Source: Arthrobacter sp. P2b
GTDB taxonomy: Bacteria > Actinomycetota > Actinomycetes > Actinomycetales > Micrococcaceae
NCBI RefSeq assembly: GCF_900168295.1
Contig: NZ_FVZL01000022.1
Coordinates: 1 to 64,000, forward strand
DNA length: 64,000 bases
Reading direction: 5' to 3'
Each line of letters starts with the position of its first letter. The first letter of the stretch is position 1. Below the pieces are notes generated by a model. That model worked only from the letters and a program-made list of their open reading frames with translations. It was not told the origin of the DNA and searched no databases. Made by a program: the position numbers and the translations under genes. Shown piece by piece: positions 50,967 to 59,351 of this stretch.

Positions 50967-51887
50967 ATGCGCAACTTCTACAAGCGATGGCAGGGCGAGC
51001 TCAAACGGGCTTTTACTGGCACTCCGGATGCCACTCCCGATTGGGTGCTCCGTCTGGCTGATGGTGACGACAACGGCTACTATCTGCCGGGTTCGGCAGT
51101 TTGGGCCGTCCACGGAAGCATGTCAACCATTGTCGCCGGAATCCGGGCGCTACTCATGCAGACTCTTCACCCCGGAGCCCTTGCGGGTGTAAACGATCAC
51201 TCGCGCTTCCGGGCAGACCCGTTGGGGCGACTGGCAGGGACCATCCGGTGGGTCTTTACCGTCTCATACGGGTCGACAGCAGCTGCACATTCAGCATCCG
51301 ACTGGGTAACCCGCCTGCATCAGCATGTCCACGGTGAGTACATGGACAGAAGTGGCAGATCCCGCCGGTATGCGGCGAACGATCCTGAACTGCTTCTCTG
51401 GGTCCACATAACCTTCACTGACGCCTTCCTCAGCGCCCACAAACTCTGGGGAGGCAGGATCCCCGGTGGACCGGATGCATACGTGAGCGAATGGGCCAGG
51501 GCTGGACTTCTTATGGGAGTCGAGTCCCCGCCGATGACCGAAAAGGACATGCGCCAACAGCTGGAGCGATGGTACGACGACGGTGAGCTCGTAGCTGATG
51601 AAAGGGTTAAAGAAGCCGTGTCGTTCATCCGCAATCCGCCTCTTCACCCGTTACTCAGGCCGGGGTACCACTTGCTTTTCGCAGCCGCCGTGATGAGCTT
51701 GGAGCCAAAGTACCGGAAGTTGCTTGGCCTCAAGACACCAACCCTGGGACCCCTGCCGCTCCCTATAAAGGCGGCAACCCGGGCGGCCCTTGTCCTCGTG
51801 CGTATTGCGCTAGGGCGGGTGTCACCGAGCGAGAAGGCGGCACGCAAACGGCTCCGCCGGATAGCGGGCTTAAACATGCGGCGTTGA
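50967..51887 (+). CDS. MpaB/latex-clearing-protein-type oxygenase family protein (DUF2236)
   Basis: The ATG at 50967 follows GGAGGAG, giving 306 residues. The family pattern is clear: AVWAVHGSMSTIVAGIRALLMQTLHPGALAGVNDHSRFRADPLGRL (in pieces), the heme-contact helices, and LLWVHITFTDAFLSAHKLWGG. Relatives include rubber oxygenase Lcp and fungal MpaB; most bacterial members have no known substrate. It is divergent from gentisate dioxygenase. No direct evidence ties it to the pathway, but an oxygenase between two catabolic units is notable. Confidence 0.85.
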   Translation: MRNFYKRWQGELKRAFTGTPDATPDWVLRLADGDDNGYYLPGSAVWAVHGSMSTIVAGIRALLMQTLHPGALAGVNDHSRFRADPLGRLAGTIRWVFTVSYGSTAAAHSASDWVTRLHQHVHGEYMDRSGRSRRYAANDPELLLWVHITFTDAFLSAHKLWGGRIPGGPDAYVSEWARAGLLMGVESPPMTEKDMRQQLERWYDDGELVADERVKEAVSFIRNPPLHPLLRPGYHLLFAAAVMSLEPKYRKLLGLKTPTLGPLPLPIKAATRAALVLVRIALGRVSPSEKAARKRLRRIAGLNMRR

Positions 51888-52355
51888 TCGGCGAGGGAAA
51901 AGCCGAAGAGCTGAACAAGTGCCCAGCACACCGTTCCCTTCAGTCCCTACCGTAATGTGCGGCCACTCGGTCCCGGCATCTTCTTGGTGATCAGGCTCGA
52001 GGCGCGCCCAGAAGGCTCACACCCCTACCTTTCGAGAAGCCATGAAGCCTTAGTTCCCCTGGTATGCAAATCCACTTCAGCGGGGTATGATGTTCATCAC
52101 CCTGGCACGAACACTACTTTTACGTTCGTAAGTGATTTGTTTCTAAGGGTGAATTACCAAAGAGGCATGAGGCATAACTACTGTTCCTACCCATTCCCAC
52201 CCTTACGTTGGTGGGCTTGCCACATGATCTGCGTGCACCCATCCCCTGCTAGAAGCTGGCTTTCAATGGCTCTAGCCAATAACAGGAGTGGCACTCGCTT
52301 CCTGGAGTGCAAAGCTCCCGTCCGCTAGCTACACCTCGTCCCTCAAGGAAATGAC
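51888..52355. other. Promoter region before the MHS transporter
   Basis: No gene is supported. The stretch has a lower GC content than its neighbours and contains the shared regulatory element copy 6 (52124-52143). The leader from this element to the MFS start is about 210 bases. Confidence 0.6.
52124..52143 (+). promoter_or_regulatory. Shared 20-bp regulatory element, copy 6
   Basis: Reads GTTCGTAAGTGATTTGTTTC on the plus strand after TTTAC; an ACGAAC half-site lies 16 bases before it. It points toward the MHS transporter gene. Confidence 0.75.
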
Positions 52356-53717
52356 ATGTCAACGAAGACACCCCCAGACGCTGAAGGCCGCACTAGCCCC
52401 ATGAAGGTTGCCCTGGCGAGCTTCATCGGCACCACCGTCGAGTACTACGACTTCTTCATCTATGGGACAGCAGCAGCGATCGTCTTCCCTAAGCTGTTCT
52501 TCCCCGAAGCCGGCCCGCTGATGGGTACATTGCTGTCCTTTGCCACCTTCGGCGTGGGATTCCTCGCCCGCCCCCTTGGAGGTATCATCTTCGGCCACTT
52601 CGGTGACCGGGTCGGTCGGAAGAAGATGCTCATCATCTCCCTGGTAGGCATGGGCGCCGCAACATTCCTGATGGGACTGTTGCCCGGCTATGCACAGATC
52701 GGCATCGCCGCACCCATCCTGCTGACCGTCCTGCGCCTCTTCCAGGGGTTCTGTGTCGGCGGTGAATGGGGCGGAGCCGTCCTCATGGCCGTGGAACACG
52801 CACCCAAGGGCAAGAAGGGCTTCTATGGAGCGTTTCCTCAGATGGGCGGCCCTGCCGGTGTGAGCCTCGCCACTGTCGCTTTCCTCGGTGCCAGCCAGCT
52901 GCCCGGGGATCAGTTCCTCGCCTGGGGCTGGCGGTTGCCGTTCCTGGTCAGCGCGGTGCTGGTCATTGTCGGCCTGGTGATTCGCCTGACGATCGCCGAA
53001 AGTCCCGCCTTCGCCGCGGCCCGCGAGAAGAAGGAGCTGGTGAAGCTCCCCATCAAGGAAGCCTTCCGCCGACACCCCAAGGAAATTTTCCTCGTCGCCG
53101 GCACCTACCTTAGCCAGGGCGTTTTTGTATACATCACCATGGCCTACCTGGTGAACTACGGCACCGCCGTCGCAAAGATCGACCGCACCAGCGTTCTGCT
53201 CGGGGTCTTCCTCGCCGGCCTCGTCGCAGTCGTCCTCATGCCGGTCTTCGGCTCCCTCTCCGACAAATACGGGCGCAAGACCATGTACCTCATCGGGGCC
53301 GTGGCCATGGGTGTCGCCATCGGACCGGCTTTCATGCTGATCAACACCGGCGTGGCGGCCAACTTCATCCTCGCCGTGGTGTTGGTCTTCGGCATCGCCA
53401 CGTCCCCCGCGGCGGGTGTCACTGGCTCCCTGTTCTCCATGGTCTTCTCCCGGGAAGTCAGATACACCGGAGCATCAGTGGGTTACACCATCTCGCAGAT
53501 CTGCGGCTCCGCGTTCGCTCCAATGATTGCAACGGCGCTGTTCGCCGCCACTCAATCCAGTGACTCCATTGTCATCTACCTCCTGGTGGTCTCTGCGATC
53601 TCGATCATCTCCGTTGCGCTGCTTCCCGGAGGCTGGGGGCGCAAGGAAGCGGCATACCAAAACGGCGAGTTGCAAGAACCCGGCCGGTCAGGTGCTCAGA
53701 TGGCCGCCGAAGTTTAG
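52356..53717 (+). CDS. MFS transporter, metabolite:H+ symporter (MHS) family
   Basis: The 453-residue protein opens with the MHS hallmark ALASFIGTTVEYYDFFIYGTAAAIVFPKLFF (in pieces), then RPLGGIIFGHFGDRVGRKKML (motif A), GGEWGGAVLMAVEH and LSDKYGRKTMYL (second motif A). Twelve hydrophobic segments are visible. MHS proteins (ShiA, ProP, KgtP, aromatic-acid carriers) import organic acids with protons. The shared regulatory element upstream suggests it imports the pathway's acid substrate. A terminator follows, so it is a single-gene unit. Confidence 0.92.
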   Translation: MSTKTPPDAEGRTSPMKVALASFIGTTVEYYDFFIYGTAAAIVFPKLFFPEAGPLMGTLLSFATFGVGFLARPLGGIIFGHFGDRVGRKKMLIISLVGMGAATFLMGLLPGYAQIGIAAPILLTVLRLFQGFCVGGEWGGAVLMAVEHAPKGKKGFYGAFPQMGGPAGVSLATVAFLGASQLPGDQFLAWGWRLPFLVSAVLVIVGLVIRLTIAESPAFAAAREKKELVKLPIKEAFRRHPKEIFLVAGTYLSQGVFVYITMAYLVNYGTAVAKIDRTSVLLGVFLAGLVAVVLMPVFGSLSDKYGRKTMYLIGAVAMGVAIGPAFMLINTGVAANFILAVVLVFGIATSPAAGVTGSLFSMVFSREVRYTGASVGYTISQICGSAFAPMIATALFAATQSSDSIVIYLLVVSAISIISVALLPGGWGRKEAAYQNGELQEPGRSGAQMAAEV

Positions 53718-53730
53718 TCCTCACTTTGCG

Positions 53731-53757
53731 GGCGGTCACTGGCGCACAGTGGCCGCC
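53731..53757 (+). terminator. Terminator of the MHS transporter gene
   Basis: GGCGGTCACTG pairs with CAGTGGCCGCC (one G-U pair) around a five-base loop, 13 bases after the stop. Confidence 0.65.
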
Positions 53758-53895
53758 ACGCCGTCCGAGTCAAATGTGCTGCTTTCCATTTAGGAATTCA
53801 GGCGCCATTCGAAACGGCGTGAACAAATGAGGTAAGTGAATGAAAACGGCGCCCACGTTCGATTTTGTAGTTCGACTGATTGAAAGAAGCTGATT

Positions 53896-55467
53896 TTGGC
53901 TGCGACAAACAACCTGACGATCCCCGCGGCTTTCGACCGGGTGGCACGCATATATCCGAGCTATGAGGCTGCGGTGGACAGCGTCTCGCGGATGACTTTC
54001 CGAGAGTTGGACGAAGCCTCACGGCGGCTGGTTACCATGCTTCGCCAGCAAGGGGTGCAACCTGGAGACCGGGTGGGGCTGCTGACTTTACCGTCCACAG
54101 CCCACCTGGTGTCCTGGCTTGCCGTCGTACGCTTAGGTGCTCTTCCTGTGGCATTCCACACTCGTGAATCAGCGCCGCTCCTGGCAAAGCTGGTCGACAA
54201 GTTCGAGGCGGGCGTCATCCTGTACGACGCCTCCCTCGCCGACCTGTTCACCGCCACTTCGGAGCTGTGCGCCCGCCCGGTCAAGGGGGTCGCCCTGTTG
54301 ACGGGGGCTGGCCGTTCCGCCACCACCGCGCAAACGGGCCTGGAAGTGCCCCGGGACCTCTCTAAATTCGAACCCGCTTACGACTTGCCCGTACCCAACG
54401 AGGACGACTTGGCTGCGATCGTGCTCTCGTCGGGTACGTCATCTCTGCCTAAGGGCGTGGTTCATTCTCACCGGGGACTCATCGAGGCTGCCCGGTCGAC
54501 CTTCGCGATGTATCGCGATCTGCGTCCAGGGTCGCGCATTGCCATCCCCTACAGCACCGCGTTCACAGGTTTCTATGCGACCTTCCTGCCGTTCCTCAAT
54601 GCTGGCGGCTGCTGCGTTTTCCTTGAGAAGTTCGACGTCGAGGTATACCAGAACACCATTAGAGCGGAACAGGTCACGCACATGTCGTTGGCGCCGACGA
54701 TGTGGCGCAAACTCCTGAGCTTCGATTCGAATCCTGAAACCTACGCAAGCGTCATTCAGGCGCAGTTTGCGGCCGAACCAATGGACAGCACCACCTTGAA
54801 CCGCATCAGGGAAACAGTTTCTCCTCACGTGGCCCATGCCTACGGTTCGACCGAGACCTGTGGATTCCTGACCATCCATACAGTGGAGGACATGACCGGT
54901 GACCGACTTGTCAGTGTCGGCCGACCTTTCCCTAACGCAGAGGTTCGCATTGTTAAGGTCGGAGGATCAGCGGAGGATGTCCTGCCGGCCGGAGAACTGG
55001 GCGTCGTCCTGGCGACCTCCCCGAGCGTTGCCCTGGGTATCTGGGAAGACGACGAAATGACCGAACGGATGTTCGTCACCGACGCGAACGGTCTGCGTTG
55101 GTGGCGCTCCAGCGACATGGGTCGCTTGGATGAGGACGGATACCTTTTCCTGGAGGGACGCAGTGACGACATGATCATCTCCGGTGGCATCAACATCATG
55201 CCTGCGGCGATTGAGGAAGTACTCTTCCAGCATCCGGCAGTGCTCGAGGCAGCCGTTGTCGGTCTTCCACATCCGGAATGGGGACAGCAGGTCCAAGCGT
55301 TCGTGGTAAGCGCCGACCCTTCACTGTCGACGGACGAACTGAAGCGTTTCATCTCCGAATCGGGCCTGTCCCGTTACCAGCAGCCCCGAGCATTCCATTT
55401 CGTGGAGTCTCTGCCGAAGACCGCCACGAACAAACTGAACCGACGGCTTCTCCGCGAGGGGGCCTGA
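53896..55467 (+). CDS. AMP-forming acyl-CoA synthetase
   Basis: No ATG fits; a TTG at 53896 preceded by GAAAGAAG gives 523 residues (AATNNLTIPAAFDRVARIYP), the normal length. The P-loop is VLSSGTSSLPKGVVHSH, the A5 region HAYGSTETCG, A7 RSSDMGRLDEDGY, A8 GRSDDMIISGGINI, and the catalytic lysine motif PKTATNKLNR. It opens a plus-strand cluster of acyl-CoA dehydrogenase, ETF and membrane cytochrome genes, so it should activate the acid oxidised there. The acid may be a short-chain, branched or betaine-like compound; specificity is not readable. Confidence 0.88.
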   Translation: MAATNNLTIPAAFDRVARIYPSYEAAVDSVSRMTFRELDEASRRLVTMLRQQGVQPGDRVGLLTLPSTAHLVSWLAVVRLGALPVAFHTRESAPLLAKLVDKFEAGVILYDASLADLFTATSELCARPVKGVALLTGAGRSATTAQTGLEVPRDLSKFEPAYDLPVPNEDDLAAIVLSSGTSSLPKGVVHSHRGLIEAARSTFAMYRDLRPGSRIAIPYSTAFTGFYATFLPFLNAGGCCVFLEKFDVEVYQNTIRAEQVTHMSLAPTMWRKLLSFDSNPETYASVIQAQFAAEPMDSTTLNRIRETVSPHVAHAYGSTETCGFLTIHTVEDMTGDRLVSVGRPFPNAEVRIVKVGGSAEDVLPAGELGVVLATSPSVALGIWEDDEMTERMFVTDANGLRWWRSSDMGRLDEDGYLFLEGRSDDMIISGGINIMPAAIEEVLFQHPAVLEAAVVGLPHPEWGQQVQAFVVSADPSLSTDELKRFISESGLSRYQQPRAFHFVESLPKTATNKLNRRLLREGA

Positions 55468-55520
55468 CGTGCTCACTTTAATCCCACGAAGCCGCAAATT
55501 ACTGAAACGGGAGAGCAGTA

Positions 55521-57311
55521 ATGCCTGACTACCACCCGCCAGTTCAAGATATGGAGTTCCTCCTCAATGAGGTGCTCGACGTCAGCTCACTCGCCGAATT
55601 TCCCGGTTTCGAAGGCGTCGAGGCGGATCTCGTCTCCTCCACGATCGAACATTTCGGGGCCTTCGCGGCCCAGGAGATTGCACCGCTGAATGAGGTGGGT
55701 GACCGTGAGGGATCAGTGGCAACCCCTGACGGGGTGGTCACGGCCAGTGGTTTCGCCAAGGCCTATCAGAGCTACGTCGACGGCGGATGGCCGGCGCTCG
55801 GATGCCGCGAGGAGGATGGCGGCCACGGGATGCCGGGATTCATGCGCACCATCCTTGAAGAAATGCTCGGTGGCTCGAATCTGGCCTTTGCCATGGCCCC
55901 CATGACGGCTCCTGGAGCCTACGAAGTGATTAAGCACAGCGCCTCCGATGAGCTAAAGGAGCGCTTTATACCCAAGATCGTCTCGGGTGAATGGCTGACT
56001 GCCATGTCACTGACAGAACCCCAGTGCGGTTCGGCCCTTGGTTTACTGCGTACCCGTGCGGTGCCACAGGACGACGGCAGCTTCCGGATCACGGGAACGA
56101 AGATGTTCAACAGCTGGGCTGACCACGATATGACTGCGAACATCGTCCATCTCGTGCTCGCCCGATTGCCCGGTGCGCCGGAGGGTACAAAGGGCATCAG
56201 CCTGTTCCTCGTCCCGAAGTTCCTTGTCACCTCCGACGGTGCGATCGGTGAACGTAACGCGTTCTCGGTGAGTTCGGTTGAAAAGAAACTAGGCATCCAC
56301 GGCAGCCCCACGTGCGTGACTAACTTCGATGGCGCAACCGGGTACCTGCTCGGTACCCCTCATCGGGGCATGGCCAGCATGTTCATCATCATGAATGCGA
56401 TGAGGCTTGCGTCTGGCGTGTGCGCCACCGGGGTGGCGGATGCTGCCTACCGCAACGCCCTGACCTACACGCATGAACGCCTCGCGGGCCGGTCGATAAC
56501 CGGCGCGAAATCGCCCGAGTTGCCAGGTGATCCGATCATTGTGCATCCGGACGTGCGGCGGATGCTCATGACACAGCGGGCCACCGTGGAGGGAGGCCGT
56601 GCCTTCGGGTTCTGGGTCAGCGTCAATCTGGATCTGGCAGAGCGGCACCCTGATCCCGTGGAGCAGAAGAAGCATGATGATCTCGTCTCCCTGCTCACTC
56701 CAGTAGTGAAGTCGTTCCTTACAGATAAGGGCTTTGAATCGGCAGACCTGGCACTTCAGTGTTTCGGCGGGCACGGATACATCCGGGAGAACGGTGCGGA
56801 ACAGTATCTGAGGGACATCCGGATGCTGCGCCTGGGAGAAGGAACGAGCGGCATTCAGGCCATGGACTTCATCGGCCGTAAGGTGGTGGGCGACGAGGGT
56901 TACGTGCTGGGAAGATATTTCTCAACGATCAGGGACAGCATCAAAACCCTGGATGATGAGGGACTCCTTGAGATCGCCGACCACCTACGTCAGGCCCTCG
57001 ACCAGATCGAGCAACTGACCCGGGAGGAGCTTCCCCGCTGGAGCTCAAACCGAGAGGGCATGGCCGCAGCATCGCTGGACTTCATGAACATGATCGGCTA
57101 TCTGTCGCTGGGCTACATGTGGGCCAGAATGGCGGCCACGGCATCACGGAAACTGCGGGTTTCCGACGGCGATGCGACGTTCCTGAGCAACAAGATACGG
57201 ACCGCCCGGTTCTTCTTCTCCTACCTCATGCCAGACATTCAGGCCCTCGCTCAGCGGGTCCGGTCCGGCATCCACGACGTCATGGGCATCCCTGTGGATG
57301 AGTTCGTCTAG
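55521..57311 (+). CDS. Acyl-CoA dehydrogenase, long (FadE/DUF-extended) type
   Basis: At 596 residues it belongs to the long acyl-CoA dehydrogenase class with a C-terminal extension. Motifs are AMSLTEPQCGSALG, FRITGTKMFNSWADH, FGGHGYIRENGAEQYLRDIRMLRLGEGTSGIQAMDFIG (in pieces) with the catalytic-base Glu region. It introduces a double bond next to the CoA ester and gives electrons to ETF, which the next two genes encode. It follows the CoA ligase by 53 bases with GGGAGAG before the ATG. Confidence 0.92.
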   Translation: MPDYHPPVQDMEFLLNEVLDVSSLAEFPGFEGVEADLVSSTIEHFGAFAAQEIAPLNEVGDREGSVATPDGVVTASGFAKAYQSYVDGGWPALGCREEDGGHGMPGFMRTILEEMLGGSNLAFAMAPMTAPGAYEVIKHSASDELKERFIPKIVSGEWLTAMSLTEPQCGSALGLLRTRAVPQDDGSFRITGTKMFNSWADHDMTANIVHLVLARLPGAPEGTKGISLFLVPKFLVTSDGAIGERNAFSVSSVEKKLGIHGSPTCVTNFDGATGYLLGTPHRGMASMFIIMNAMRLASGVCATGVADAAYRNALTYTHERLAGRSITGAKSPELPGDPIIVHPDVRRMLMTQRATVEGGRAFGFWVSVNLDLAERHPDPVEQKKHDDLVSLLTPVVKSFLTDKGFESADLALQCFGGHGYIRENGAEQYLRDIRMLRLGEGTSGIQAMDFIGRKVVGDEGYVLGRYFSTIRDSIKTLDDEGLLEIADHLRQALDQIEQLTREELPRWSSNREGMAAASLDFMNMIGYLSLGYMWARMAATASRKLRVSDGDATFLSNKIRTARFFFSYLMPDIQALAQRVRSGIHDVMGIPVDEFV

Positions 57312-57498
57312 TCCGCCCGGTATTCCATAGGACATCCGTTACATCAGGTCCCTGTACCGCGCCCGCCGTTGGTCCTGGAGCAAGGCCTCGTTTCGAACGC
57401 ACCTGTAATTCGAGAGTGACAAATGTTTGGTACTAACCCCGAGGGCTTCAACTTGCCCCTGCTATCGGGATGCCAAAAGATTCAAGGAGGGCTTCTCA

Positions 57499-58278
57499 GT
57501 GAAAATCGTCGTGTTGGCTAAACAGGTGCCTGACACCTGGTCGCACCGTGCCTTAGACATGGTGACGGGCCTTTTGGACCGTTCGGCCTCTGAACATGTG
57601 CCTGATGAGATTAACGAACGCACCACCGAAGCCGCTCTCCAGTACAAGGATTCGGCCCCGGCGGCCGAGGTGATCATCCTGTCAATGGGTCCGGAGGACG
57701 CCACCGCGACCCTGCGGAAGATGTTGTCCATGGGCGCCGATGCGGCGGTTCTGGTCACAGACCCTGCTCTGGCCGGTTCCGACGCGGTGCAATCCGCTCG
57801 TGTACTGTCTGCTGCGCTGGAGAAGGTTGGCGCCGATCTCATCCTTGCCGGCAACAGGTCGACGGACGGTCAATGCGGAGTGGTTCCGGCAATGGTTGCC
57901 GAACTGCTGGGACAGGCCCTCGCTCCGTGCCTGGACTCCGTCACGATCACGGAGTCCTCAATTGAAGGACAAGTTCAAGTAGAAGGAGCCTCACTCACCG
58001 TGCGTGCCGAATTACCCGCGGTGGCGACCCTGACAGAGAAGGCCGCCGAGCCGCGCTTTCCAAACTTCAAGAACATCGTGGCGGCCAAGAAGAAACCGAT
58101 AGTGACTTGGTCCCTGGCAGACCTGGGCATTCAAGCGGGTCCGGCATCTGCACCCGTCCAGTCGGTGATGGTCTCGGCCCAGGAACGTCCCGAGAAGCAG
58201 CCAGGCCCCAAGATCAGTGACGACGGCACGGCCGCAGCACAGCTCGCCGAGTTCTTGACCGCCAACCGTTTGGTCTGA
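57499..58278 (+). CDS. etfB: Electron transfer flavoprotein beta subunit
   Basis: The GTG at 57499 follows AAGGAGGG and gives 259 residues beginning MKIVVLAKQVPDTW, the family's N-terminus; the longer open frame is not needed. The nucleotide-binding segment is ILAGNRSTDGQCGVVPAMVAELLG and the late AKKKPI matches the family. With EtfA it carries electrons from the acyl-CoA dehydrogenase encoded just upstream. The dedicated pair suggests that electrons are not simply shared with the housekeeping ETF. Confidence 0.94.
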   Translation: MKIVVLAKQVPDTWSHRALDMVTGLLDRSASEHVPDEINERTTEAALQYKDSAPAAEVIILSMGPEDATATLRKMLSMGADAAVLVTDPALAGSDAVQSARVLSAALEKVGADLILAGNRSTDGQCGVVPAMVAELLGQALAPCLDSVTITESSIEGQVQVEGASLTVRAELPAVATLTEKAAEPRFPNFKNIVAAKKKPIVTWSLADLGIQAGPASAPVQSVMVSAQERPEKQPGPKISDDGTAAAQLAEFLTANRLV

Positions 58279-58311
58279 CACCGGCCAGTTACCGTAGGAG
58301 AAAACGTACAC

Positions 58312-59304
58312 ATGGAATCCAACGTCACCAACCCCGTCGTCGTCTTCATCGAGACCACCGCCGAGGGTTTGCCGAAAGCCACCGCTGCCGGGCTGATCGG
58401 TGCAGCCGCCTTGGTCGGTACCCCTGTCGCCGTCGCTGTCACCCGACCTGGAACCAGCTCTGACCTGCCGGCTGCCCTTGGTCGGTTGGGGGCGGCGCAC
58501 GTGGTCTTGGCCGAATCCTTTCTGGTCGATTCAACTCTGGGAGCTGCCCAGACCGCTGTCCTCGTCGGCGCCGTGGAGCAGTTCTCCCCGGTAGCAGTGC
58601 TGTTGCCGGACACCGTTGAATCGGCCGAGGTGGCTGGGCGGGTTGCCATCCGGACCTCCGGCGCCATCTGCGCTGACGTTGTCGGACTTCGCTTTGGCGA
58701 TGACGAAGTCATCGCCCAGCACTCTGTCTTCGGCGGCGACTACACAACCGAGTCGACCGTCGATGGAGGCCCGCGTATTTTCACCATCCGTCCAGGAGCC
58801 ATAGAGCACCGTGCCGAGGCTGTGGCCGCCCCGCAGGTCACCACCACGGAGGTCGGCAACAACACCAGCACCCCGGGCGCCCACATTGTGGAGGTCCGCC
58901 CGGCTGCGGCAGGTACCGACCGGCCGGAGCTGAACGGTGCCCAGAGGGTGGTCTCGGGAGGCCGGGGCCTCGGTTCAGCCGAAGGGTTTCGTCTGGCCGA
59001 GCAGCTCGCCGACGAGCTAGGTGCGGCCGTGGGTGCGTCCCGAGCCGCCGTTGACGCCGGTTACACGCCAGCCGACCGCCAGGTCGGTCAGACCGGCATA
59101 ACGGTTTCCCCGGACCTGTACATCGCGCTGGGCATCTCTGGCGCCATACAGCACCGTGCCGGCATGCAGACGGCCAAGAACATTGTCGCCATCGACAAGG
59201 ACGAGGAGGCTCCAATCTTCGAGATCGCTGACTTTGGCATCGTCGGTGACGCTTTCGAGGTAGTCCCAGCACTCATACAGGAACTCCGCGCACGCCGAGG
59301 CTGA
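58312..59304 (+). CDS. etfA: Electron transfer flavoprotein alpha subunit
   Basis: The 330-residue subunit has the C-terminal FAD domain VVSGGRGLGSAEGF, GASRAAVDAGY, QVGQTGITVSPDLYIALGISGAIQHRAGM (in pieces) and AIDKDEEAPIFEIADFGIVGD, all diagnostic of EtfA. It binds the FAD that cycles between dehydrogenase and membrane oxidoreductase. It lies 33 bases after etfB. No canonical ETF-quinone oxidoreductase gene is nearby; a cytochrome b-like gene follows instead. Confidence 0.94.
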   Translation: MESNVTNPVVVFIETTAEGLPKATAAGLIGAAALVGTPVAVAVTRPGTSSDLPAALGRLGAAHVVLAESFLVDSTLGAAQTAVLVGAVEQFSPVAVLLPDTVESAEVAGRVAIRTSGAICADVVGLRFGDDEVIAQHSVFGGDYTTESTVDGGPRIFTIRPGAIEHRAEAVAAPQVTTTEVGNNTSTPGAHIVEVRPAAAGTDRPELNGAQRVVSGGRGLGSAEGFRLAEQLADELGAAVGASRAAVDAGYTPADRQVGQTGITVSPDLYIALGISGAIQHRAGMQTAKNIVAIDKDEEAPIFEIADFGIVGDAFEVVPALIQELRARRG

Positions 59305-59351
59305 GCCTTCGCCCGACGAGCCACCAGAAGCACAAGGCCAGGAAGACGACT

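Noticed and set aside
51957..52328. Open frame before the MHS transporter
   Set aside because: No motif, odd composition, and it overlaps the regulatory element; judged non-coding.
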